Shown here: positions 10,225 through 16,941 of the stretch, one piece after another
How the letters are laid out: every line of letters begins with the position of its first letter
Position numbering within the stretch: position 1 is the first letter of the stretch
DNA from: JACCXE01 sp963718605
Lineage (GTDB): Bacteria > Actinomycetota > Acidimicrobiia > Acidimicrobiales > JACCXE01
Length of the DNA stretch: 64,000 bases
NCBI GenBank assembly: GCA_963718605.1
Contig: OY970363.1
Coordinates: forward strand, 2,790,001-2,854,000
Direction of reading: 5' to 3'
The notes under the pieces: model-generated
Database searches by the model: none
Seen by the model: only the letters and a program-made list of their open reading frames with translations
What the model was told of the DNA's origin: nothing
Translations under genes and position numbers: made by a program

Positions 10225-13200
10225 GCCACGCCTCCGAGACGGAAGACGAAGACGCTTCGTTGGTGTTCGCCGGCGCCGTCGTTGAATCCAATGAAGTGTT
10301 CGGCGCGGGAGAGACCGGCCTGGTGAAGCGCCGACGTGACGTCTTGGTCGGCGACGGTGCGGGACAGGACGTGGGCCACTTGCGCGGCTCCTGCGGCACC
10401 GGTGGTCGTGCCACCGGCTGCGGTGCCGAGGCCCTCGCTGAGTTGCTTGAGCCCGAAGAGAATCGTCTGCGACGACACGTTCGGATCACCGAGGGCATCG
10501 AGGATCTGTGTGACACCGGCGACGAACTTCGTGCTCACCGCGTCCTTGGAGGACTCGAGGCCCCACAAAAGCGACGACGGCGACTCAATCGTGTTGCCGT
10601 ACTTGCTGACCCGGGTGGTGACCGCCTTTACGGGCACACCGTTGGCATCGACGTCGCCGAGTCCGGTAACGAGCTGCGCGATGCCCGCACCCAGTTTCGC
10701 GGCGCCGGCGCCGAGCGCGGCGACGGCGGCTTGGGCGGATAGCGGGCTGCCGTCCGGGCCGAACTCGGTGCCGTCACCGATCGAATCGTGCACGAGCTGA
10801 GCACCACCGGCGAGCTGGGCCGCGCCTTGTTGCAGAGCGACCATTCCCGCTTGGATGCTCAACGGCGTCGTGCCACTGAACTCACTGCCGTTGCCGATCG
10901 AGGCGTAAATCGTTTGGAGTCCCTCGATGATCTTCGGGTCGGCCGGGTTGCCAGACTTCAAGCCGTCGCGAATCTGCTGCAACGCGTTGGCGAGAGTGCC
11001 GGTGCCGCTGGCGGTCCCGATCGAGTTGAAGATTTGCTGCAGGCCTTCGATGATCTTGGGGCTGTTGACGTCACCCGACGAGAGGCCGGCCCGCATGGCG
11101 GTGAGCGCGGCTCGGATAGTCAGAGGCGTGGATCCCGAAAACTCCGAGCCGGTGCCGATGCTGGCGTAGATCTTCGAAAGGCCTTCGATGATCTTGGGGT
11201 TGTTCGCGTCGCCGCTCGACAGGCCGGCCCGCATCGCCACCATCGAGGCGGCCAGGGTCAGGGGCGTGGCGCCGCTGAACTCGCTGCCGTTGCCGATCGA
11301 GGCATAGATCTGTTGGAGCCCTTCGAGCGCCGCGGGGTTCAACGGGTCGCCCGAGGACAGGCCGGCTTTCATCAGACCGAGTGCGCCCTGGGCTTGGGTC
11401 ACACCGCTGTGCACGACGCCTTGCAGTACCGCGATCAGCACTGGGTCGACGATGGGCAACGCGGCCAGCAAGCCGAGTTGGTTGTTCACGTTGGCGATGA
11501 AGGTGGTGTCGAACGTGCCGAGTTGTGAACTCAACAGGGTGAGACCGCCGACCACTTGCGTGATCGCTTCGATGATCTTGGGATCGGCCGGGTTACCCGA
11601 GGACAGCCCCGCGCGGATCGCCTTGAGCGACGCCATGGCGGTGAGCGGCTTGCCCGTTCCGTCGAACTCAGTGCCGTTCCCGATACCGGCGTAGATCTGC
11701 TGCAGACCTTCGAGAATCCCGGGCGCGGCTGGGTTGCCCGTGGACAACGCCGCCCGCACGGCGGCGAGCGATGCCGCCACCGACAGTGGAGTAGAGCCGG
11801 CGAATTCGGTGCCGTTGCCGATCGAGGCGTAGATCGTTTGCAGACCTTCGATGACAGCGGGGTTGTTGAGGTCACCGGACTGCAGCCCGCCGCGGATCGC
11901 CGCGAGCCCGGCGGCCACGGTCAGCGGCGCGGTGCCGTTGAACTCGGTGCCGGTGCCGATCGAATCGAAGATTTGGGAGAGGCCTTCGATGATCTTCGGG
12001 TTGGCCGGGTTGCCCGAGGACAGGCCGGCGCGTACGGCGTTGAGCGAGGCGCGCATCGTGAGCGGCGTCGCACCGTTGAACTCCGTGCCGGTGCCGATAG
12101 AGGCGATGATCTTTTGCAGACCTTCGACCAGTCCGGGCGCGTTCACGTCACCGGACTCCACACCCATCCGCAGGGCGTTGAGCGTGGCGCGGATGCTGAG
12201 CGGGTTGCCGCTGCCGTCGAACTCCGTGCCGTTGCCGATGCCGGCCACGATTTGGTCGAGGCCTTCCTTCACACCGGGCTTGGCGGGGTCCCCGGTCTTC
12301 AGGCCGGCGCGCATCTGCGCGGCGCCGTTGACGAGTTGACCGAGGCCGTCGGAGAGGATTTGCAGACCCTGCATGAGGCCGGGCTGGTTGTCGGCGAGCG
12401 TGCTGTCTTCGGCGAACTTCGCGGCGTCGAAGTTCGGCGCCTTCAAGCCCGGCTTCAACTGGCCGTTGATGCCAGCGAAGATCGAGTCGACGCCCCCCTT
12501 GATCTGGGTGAGGCCGCCGCCGAGCTGACCGAATCCGTCGCCAAACTTGGAGACGTAGCCGCGCAGCGTGGCGGCCGTGGAACCGCCCTTTTCACCAGCG
12601 TCCTGGGCGGACGCGGGGAGCGCGCCACCGACGCCGGGCGTAGCGGTAAGCGTCGAGCCGCCGAGCTTGAACGCGTTGATCTTGCCTTCGAGGCTGAACG
12701 TGGCCGAGCCGGGGAACACCGGCGGCGCGAGCACCGACGTCCACGAGGCGGTCGACGCGTTGTTCGCGTCGTTGCGGCTCAACACGCCGTTGCTCGTAAG
12801 GCTGTCGAACGTGCCGTCGGGCAGTTCAAGGCCGGTGAGTTCCACCGTGAACGGAACGAACGTCGCGGCGGTAATGGTCGTCTGCTCGCCCGTGTTCGAG
12901 TCCGTGAAGGTCACGTCCTCGGTCCGCTGCGTGCGGTTCATTACGTCCCACTCGATGCGGAAGGCGCCCGACTTACCGGAGATCTCCTTCGGTGTCACTT
13001 CCTGTCCGTCGAGGAAGTAGTGGGTGCGGATCACCACAGGAAGGGCTCGCAAACCGTCGCCGGTTTTTGCGAGCCCGTTTTGCAGCGAGAGTTGCGACGC
13101 CTTGGCGTCGTCCTTCGACCCGTTGGCTTCGTAGGTACGCGTGAATTGATTCAGCGTCACCTGCGTGGGGAAGCCGGCGGCGTCGAGTCGCGTAACGACC

Positions 13201-13334
13201 ACACCGACCTGACTGGTCTCAGCTGCCTGCGCTCCGAGGAGTTGCGAGCTGAGGAGAACACCGACGACGCCGATGGCTACGACGGTGAGGCGCCGAACGC
13301 CACGACGGCGTCGGCCAAACACGAATGCACGCAT
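10221..13334 (-). CDS. Secreted protein with eleven 46-residue tandem repeats, unknown function
   Basis: I chose ATG at 13334 because CGGAGG stands 6 bases upstream; an upstream in-frame start adds 25 residues without signal features. The product is about 1037 residues. It begins with a basic region and hydrophobic signal (RRRRGVRRLTVVAIGVVG...LLGAQAAE), then a 300-residue domain rich in beta-like sequence that I do not recognise. The middle is a tandem array with consensus GLSSGNPADPKIIEGLQ then IYASIGNGTEF. Near the end the pattern becomes GAAQLAGGAQLV and GAGAAKLGAGIAQL, like the Gly-x-x-x-Leu heptads of YhgE/Pip-type proteins. I see no C-terminal membrane anchor. It is the first gene of the LIV-type transporter operon and is translationally coupled to the receptor gene. 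Confidence 0.8.
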   Translation of the reverse strand: MRAFVFGRRRRGVRRLTVVAIGVVGVLLSSQLLGAQAAETSQVGVVVTRLDAAGFPTQVTLNQFTRTYEANGSKDDAKASQLSLQNGLAKTGDGLRALPVVIRTHYFLDGQEVTPKEISGKSGAFRIEWDVMNRTQRTEDVTFTDSNTGEQTTITAATFVPFTVELTGLELPDGTFDSLTSNGVLSRNDANNASTASWTSVLAPPVFPGSATFSLEGKINAFKLGGSTLTATPGVGGALPASAQDAGEKGGSTAATLRGYVSKFGDGFGQLGGGLTQIKGGVDSIFAGINGQLKPGLKAPNFDAAKFAEDSTLADNQPGLMQGLQILSDGLGQLVNGAAQMRAGLKTGDPAKPGVKEGLDQIVAGIGNGTEFDGSGNPLSIRATLNALRMGVESGDVNAPGLVEGLQKIIASIGTGTEFNGATPLTMRASLNAVRAGLSSGNPANPKIIEGLSQIFDSIGTGTEFNGTAPLTVAAGLAAIRGGLQSGDLNNPAVIEGLQTIYASIGNGTEFAGSTPLSVAASLAAVRAALSTGNPAAPGILEGLQQIYAGIGNGTEFDGTGKPLTAMASLKAIRAGLSSGNPADPKIIEAITQVVGGLTLLSSQLGTFDTTFIANVNNQLGLLAALPIVDPVLIAVLQGVVHSGVTQAQGALGLMKAGLSSGDPLNPAALEGLQQIYASIGNGSEFSGATPLTLAASMVAMRAGLSSGDANNPKIIEGLSKIYASIGTGSEFSGSTPLTIRAALTAMRAGLSSGDVNSPKIIEGLQQIFNSIGTASGTGTLANALQQIRDGLKSGNPADPKIIEGLQTIYASIGNGSEFSGTTPLSIQAGMVALQQGAAQLAGGAQLVHDSIGDGTEFGPDGSPLSAQAAVAALGAGAAKLGAGIAQLVTGLGDVDANGVPVKAVTTRVSKYGNTIESPSSLLWGLESSKDAVSTKFVAGVTQILDALGDPNVSSQTILFGLKQLSEGLGTAAGGTTTGAAGAAQVAHVLSRTVADQDVTSALHQAGLSRAEHFIGFNDGAGEHQRSVFVFRLGGVA
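10716..12312 (-). repeat. Tandem 138-bp coding repeat (46 residues), about eleven units
   Basis: Units repeat every 138 bases; the phrase encoding IIEGLQ or IEGLS recurs at about 11042, 11181, 11319, 11707, 11845, 11983 and 12121. Eight units are full length. One (about 11330-11600) carries an extra segment with VNNQLGLLAALPIVDPVL, one near 10980 is shortened, and the last is degenerate. The repeats diverge at third positions and by residue, so the array is old, not a recent expansion. Confidence 0.9.
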
Positions 13335-13397
13335 GCACAGCCTCCGTTTTCCGGCACCAAGAAAACTTGGGCCAGCGCGGAGTGTGCGAGTGCGGGG

Positions 13398-13426
13398 ATG
13401 TAACAACAATCCCCAGCCGTTGTCAT
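13398..13426 (-). promoter_or_regulatory. Candidate promoter of the repeat-protein/LIV transporter operon
   Basis: On the minus strand ATGACA (13426-13421) and TTACAT (13403-13398) are 17 bases apart, and the start codon is about 64 bases downstream. A perfect 6-bp inverted repeat (GGGGAT/ATCCCC, 13394-13414) overlaps the -10 region and could be an operator. The hexamers are only fair matches. Confidence 0.35.
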
Positions 13427-13465
13427 TTGTCCCTAACCAAAACTGACTACGTCTGGGGGCTCTTC

Positions 13466-14368
13466 CTAGGTCTTGCGCGGCTCGAGATTCTTCAGCGTCA
13501 GCCGAGACGTAGTGGTACCAGTGTCGTCGGTGTCCGCGCTTTCTTCGGAGACGATCAACAACGTCGTGGGATCGATGTGCGTTGTTCGTTCTGTTCGCAC
13601 GATGTAGGCGTCGCCGGGCTCGTCGTCGACGTAGGTCTCGGTGTAGGTCTCGGTTGTTTTTACGACCACGGTTGCGACCGACTTGCCACCCACGACGTCA
13701 GTCGCGGTACCGACGACGCGTCCGTCATTCACGGTGTGTTCGGTGGCGCCGTCCGAGTCGCTGCACGTTGTGTCGTTGTGCCAGCTCTTACCGGTGGTCA
13801 ACGGTAGGTTGACGAGCGTCAGCGCCGGTTTGTACGCGCACCTCAACGAGCCTTCTTCGTCCGACGAGACCGTCTTGAGTAGTTCGTGGGTTCCGTTCGT
13901 TGTGCGGTAGCTCGAGACGTAGGACGTCGTGGGGTCGTCGTCGTCGAACTCCTCGATTTCGTCCGACGTGACCGCGTCCGCACCGCGGGTAACCCGCCAG
14001 CGCACCCAGTAGGTGTCGTTGTACGTCTCGGCCGCCTCGTCGTCGAAGGCCGGCACGTGCACGACGACGTCGTACTGGTAATCGCCGTCGCGCGGCGCCG
14101 GAATCTCGGCGGCGGCGCGACTGGCGGTTGTGGCGGTTCCGTCCTTGCGCGGCGTGGTCGAAGTCCGAGACCGAGCCGTGGTGTCGCCAGTGGTGTTGTC
14201 AGCGACGTCGTCAGAAAAATCGTCCGGGCTTGGGCCCGGAGCGACTGATGTCGCGCTCGTGTCGACTTCGCCCATCGCCGCGTCCTCGGGCCAGTCGCGC
14301 ACGCGCGATCCGCAGGCAGTGAGTAAGAGGGCGAGGGCGAGCGCGCTCGCGGGGCGCAGAGACCTCAA
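13466..14368 (-). CDS. Secreted lipoprotein, acidic/Thr-rich, unknown function
   Basis: A 300-residue protein with TTG start at 14368 overlapping the stop of the GGDEF gene (TTGA). The signal peptide ends in the lipobox LLTAC (Cys19). A Ser/Thr/Asp-rich linker of about 70 residues follows, then a compact domain of alternating beta-like segments (YQYDVVVHVPAFD, TYWVRWRVTRG, STRLTLKNLEP-like end). I do not recognise the domain. Two cysteines (LRCAYKP, DTTCSDS) could form a disulfide outside the cell. Coupling to a diguanylate cyclase gene suggests an envelope function linked to c-di-GMP, but this is only context. Confidence 0.75.
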   Translation of the reverse strand: MRSLRPASALALALLLTACGSRVRDWPEDAAMGEVDTSATSVAPGPSPDDFSDDVADNTTGDTTARSRTSTTPRKDGTATTASRAAAEIPAPRDGDYQYDVVVHVPAFDDEAAETYNDTYWVRWRVTRGADAVTSDEIEEFDDDDPTTSYVSSYRTTNGTHELLKTVSSDEEGSLRCAYKPALTLVNLPLTTGKSWHNDTTCSDSDGATEHTVNDGRVVGTATDVVGGKSVATVVVKTTETYTETYVDDEPGDAYIVRTERTTHIDPTTLLIVSEESADTDDTGTTTSRLTLKNLEPRKT

Positions 14369-14880
14369 GCGGCGACCACGCGGCTACCGCCGGCGCGTTT
14401 GGCTGCGAGCAACGCCGCGTCCGCCGCCGCCAGCGTGGCGGTACCCGGCCCGTCGCGGTGCACTGCGATCCCGGCGCTGAAACACACCGGCGACGAGACA
14501 CGCAGCCTGTCGACGACGCCGGTGCCCGCGTCCGCGCCACCGCGCAGGACGACTACGAACTCGTCGCCGCCCCACCGCGCGACCGTGTCGCCACGCCGCA
14601 CGCCGGCGGCTAGGTGCTGCGCGAGCGCCACAAGGTCGTCGTCGCCGGCGGCATGGCCCCGCGTGTCGTTGGTGGTTTTCAATCCGTCGAGATCGACCAT
14701 CGCGACCGCGTCGCCAGGCCGCAACGAGTCGATCACCGTCTGGCCGGCGCCACGCGTCGGTAGCCCGGTCAGCGTGTCGTGGCCATCGGTTGACCGGGAA
14801 AGACGCCGCACGATCGCCCGCGCTGCGGTGCTCAACGCGGCGCCGACGAGGATCCAGATGAGTGCTGCCGACGTCGCCAC
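14365..14880 (-). CDS. Minimal membrane-anchored GGDEF diguanylate cyclase
   Basis: 171 residues: one N-terminal membrane segment (ALIWILVGAALSTAARAIV) and a single GGDEF domain, with no sensor domain. The catalytic motif is intact (RWGGDEFVVV, GGDEF at 104-108), as is the Mg-binding Asp in VDLDGLKTTND. An RxxD inhibitory site (RRGD, 95-98) stands exactly five residues before GGDEF, so product feedback is expected. It should make c-di-GMP from two GTP. A TATCCT box lies 8 bases before the GTG. The gene is divergent from the UDP-sugar dehydrogenase with only 19 bases between start codons. Confidence 0.88.
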   Translation of the reverse strand: MATSAALIWILVGAALSTAARAIVRRLSRSTDGHDTLTGLPTRGAGQTVIDSLRPGDAVAMVDLDGLKTTNDTRGHAAGDDDLVALAQHLAAGVRRGDTVARWGGDEFVVVLRGGADAGTGVVDRLRVSSPVCFSAGIAVHRDGPGTATLAAADAALLAAKRAGGSRVVAA

Positions 14881-14888
14881 GGGATGCG

Positions 14889-14894
14889 AGGATA
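14889..14894 (-). promoter_or_regulatory. Leaderless-type -10 element (TATCCT) of the GGDEF gene
   Basis: On the minus strand TATCCT is followed after 8 bases by the GTG at 14880. It lies inside the 19-base divergent gap, so any -35 contacts must fall in the first codons of the dehydrogenase gene. Confidence 0.45.
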
Positions 14895-14899
14895 GAGCG

Positions 14900-16171
14900 A
14901 TGACCGAATCACGTCGCCGACTCGCCGTCGTTGGCCAGGGCTATGTCGGGCTTCCGCTGGCGATGCGCGCCGTCGAAGTGGGTTTTGACGTGGTCGGTTT
15001 CGAGATCGACCCCGGCCGCGTCGCAAAGCTCGCGGCGGGCGAGTCGTACGTCGAAGACATCGATTCGGCGGAGTTGCGCGCCGCGCTTGATGCTGGTCGC
15101 TACAAGCCCAGTTCCGACACCGATGACCTGATTGGCTTCGACATCGCGGTGATCACAGTCCCCACGCCGCTGCGCGAGACGTTGCCCGATCTGTCCCACA
15201 TGGAAGCTGCGGCGCGCACGCTTGCGCCGGCGGTAAAAAAAGGCGCGGTAGTGATCCTCGAGTCCACGACGTACCCGGGCACCACCGAGGAGTTGCTCGT
15301 CCCGCTGCTCGCAGCCGGCAGCGGGCTCGACATCGGCACGGATGTATTGGTGGGCTACAGCCCCGAGCGCATCGACCCCGGCAACGCGGTGTGGACCTTC
15401 GTCACCACACCGAAAGTGGTGTCGGGCATCAACGCCGCGTCGCTGGCCGCGGTCGACGAGTTCTATTCGCAACTCGTCGCCGAGACGGTACCGGTGTCCA
15501 CGCCGAAGGAGGCCGAGCTGTGCAAGCTGCTCGAGAACACGTTCCGTCACGTCAACGTCGCGCTGGTTAACGAGCTCGCGATGTTCGCGGGCGAGCTCGG
15601 TATCGACGTGTGGGAGGCCATCGACGCCGCGTCCACCAAGCCCTTTGGCTTCATGCCCTTTCGTCCCGGGCCCGGGGTGGGCGGCCATTGCCTTCCGGTC
15701 GACCCGAGCTACTTGTCGTGGCAGGTGCGGCGCTCGCTGGGCGAGAGCTTCCGGTTCGTCGAACTGGCCAACGACGTCAACGCGCACATGCCGTCCTATG
15801 TCGTTCGCCGCATTAGCCGTGCGCTCAACGATCGGGAACTGTCGGTCAAGGGCAGCCGCATTCTCGTGCTCGGGCTCGGTTACAAGCGCAACACGAGTGA
15901 CGCACGCGAGTCGCCGTCGGTGAATGTCGCACTACTACTCGCCGGCCTCGGCGCACACGTGCGCGCCGCGGACCCCCACGTCGACCCGACGATGGAACTG
16001 GGCACGGTCGAACGCTGTGAAGCCTCGATCGAGGAACTCGCCGCCGCCGATGCAGTTGTGATGCTTACCAACCACGACGCGTTCGACGTGAAGGCGGTCG
16101 CCGAGCACGCTCGCTATGTCCTGGACTGCCGCCGGGTCGTGCCCGCGGGCGACAACGTCGAATACCTGTAG
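14900..16171 (+). CDS. UDP-sugar 6-dehydrogenase (WecC/WbpA-like nucleotide sugar dehydrogenase)
   Basis: 423 residues from ATG at 14900; a longer in-frame extension runs antisense over the GGDEF gene and is not used. The NAD loop is VVGQGYVGLPLA (about residue 10). The second substrate loop is YSPERIDPGN, and the catalytic Cys sits in GPGVGGHCLPVDPSYL. A C-terminal domain (LGLGYKRNTSDARESPS) is typical of UDP-GlcNAc or UDP-ManNAc dehydrogenases rather than UDP-glucose enzymes. It oxidises C6 of a UDP-amino sugar to the uronate, supplying envelope polysaccharide, in keeping with the WecA-like transferase and DUF4012 gene nearby. Confidence 0.9.
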   Translation: MTESRRRLAVVGQGYVGLPLAMRAVEVGFDVVGFEIDPGRVAKLAAGESYVEDIDSAELRAALDAGRYKPSSDTDDLIGFDIAVITVPTPLRETLPDLSHMEAAARTLAPAVKKGAVVILESTTYPGTTEELLVPLLAAGSGLDIGTDVLVGYSPERIDPGNAVWTFVTTPKVVSGINAASLAAVDEFYSQLVAETVPVSTPKEAELCKLLENTFRHVNVALVNELAMFAGELGIDVWEAIDAASTKPFGFMPFRPGPGVGGHCLPVDPSYLSWQVRRSLGESFRFVELANDVNAHMPSYVVRRISRALNDRELSVKGSRILVLGLGYKRNTSDARESPSVNVALLLAGLGAHVRAADPHVDPTMELGTVERCEASIEELAAADAVVMLTNHDAFDVKAVAEHARYVLDCRRVVPAGDNVEYL

Positions 16172-16182
16172 ACGCGAAACGA

Positions 16183-16207
16183 CCGCCCCTTAGGGCGGCC
16201 GCTTTAG
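16183..16207. terminator. Hairpin between convergent genes, probable bidirectional terminator
   Basis: CCGCCC (16183-16188) pairs perfectly with GGGCGG (16193-16198) over a 4-base loop, followed by CCGCTTTAGT. It sits 12 bases after the dehydrogenase stop and 28 bases from the end of the opposing gene. The T-run is weak. Confidence 0.55.
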
Positions 16208-16225
16208 TAGATCTTGGTGAGGCGA

Positions 16226-16894
16226 TTAGATCGCTTCGGCATCCCGACGGCGCCGGGTGACGAGCACGAGCAGGTAGCCAAGGCCGAGCAGGCCGACGCC
16301 GAGCGGCGACCAGCGCAGCACGGTGGTACCGGTGCGGGCCAGGCCCGACGTGTCGGTGGTGCCGGGCTTGACGACCGTGAACTTCACCTGCACGTTGCGT
16401 GCGGCGGTGTTCGAACCGGTGCCCGAGGCGTTCGACGTGACGACCGAGCCGATCGGACCGACCGTGATGGCCTGGCCGTTGACCTTCACCTGCACGTTGG
16501 TGCCGGCGGCGAGACCAGTGGCGGCCAGTAGGTGCAGGCCCGCCGAATGACCCAGAGCGACGAGGTTCGGTGTGATCTCGAAGGCCTCTTGTACGCAGCC
16601 GTTCGAGTCGACGACGACGTCAGGCGTGATCGTGATGTTGTTCACGACGAAGCGAACCAGGGTGCCTGGGAGGAAGCCGCACTCGGAGACCGTGAACTTC
16701 GCGCCGAGCGGCTTGAGGCCGAGATCGACGACGGCCGAGGTCGGCTGGGGCGTTGTGGTGGTGGTGCAGCCCGGGTACCCGGGGCACGTGGTGGTGGTCT
16801 GCGCCATCGCGGCCGGGGTGCCGACGACGAGCGCGAGCGCCAGGATGACCAGGGCCGCGACGCGACGAAAGGTGTTCTTACCGGATTCCAGCAT
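16226..16894 (-). CDS. Secreted cell-wall protein with LARTG sortase signal
   Basis: 222 residues from ATG at 16894 (an upstream ATG near 16934 is possible). Signal peptide RRVAALVILALALVVGTPAAMA, then a Thr/Pro-rich stretch, then a domain of about 140 residues with two cysteines (VSECGFLPG, SNGCVQE). The C-terminus is LARTG (185-189), a hydrophobic helix and RRRRD, the tripartite cell-wall sorting signal. LAxTG is the form recognised by class E sortases of high-GC actinobacteria. The central domain resembles repeated surface domains of actinobacteria but I cannot name its function. No sortase gene is in the window. Confidence 0.8.
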   Translation of the reverse strand: MLESGKNTFRRVAALVILALALVVGTPAAMAQTTTTCPGYPGCTTTTTPQPTSAVVDLGLKPLGAKFTVSECGFLPGTLVRFVVNNITITPDVVVDSNGCVQEAFEITPNLVALGHSAGLHLLAATGLAAGTNVQVKVNGQAITVGPIGSVVTSNASGTGSNTAARNVQVKFTVVKPGTTDTSGLARTGTTVLRWSPLGVGLLGLGYLLVLVTRRRRDAEAI

Positions 16895-16941
16895 TTCGAC
16901 AGCGTAACCGCCAAGGCCGCAAAACGAAAGCATGGTTTCGC

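Noticed and set aside
11521..11535. Further Rex-like half site TTGTGAA
   Set aside because: It lies inside the repeat-protein coding sequence and lacks the second arm; similar lone halves near 33171 and 54892 were dropped for the same reason.
10716..12312. CRISPR array or DNA satellite
   Set aside because: The unit is 138 bases, a multiple of three, divergent mainly at silent or conservative positions and fully coding; there are no short repeats with unique spacers.
11556..13403. 615-codon plus-strand open frame opposite the repeat protein
   Set aside because: It mirrors the 138-bp coding repeats; the minus-strand reading has a signal peptide, Shine-Dalgarno and a protein-level consensus.
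16925..16940. Hairpin CGAAA/TTTCG after the DUF4012 gene as a terminator
   Set aside because: The 5-bp stem is weak, it contains an alternative start codon of the next gene, and the following T-run is only four bases.
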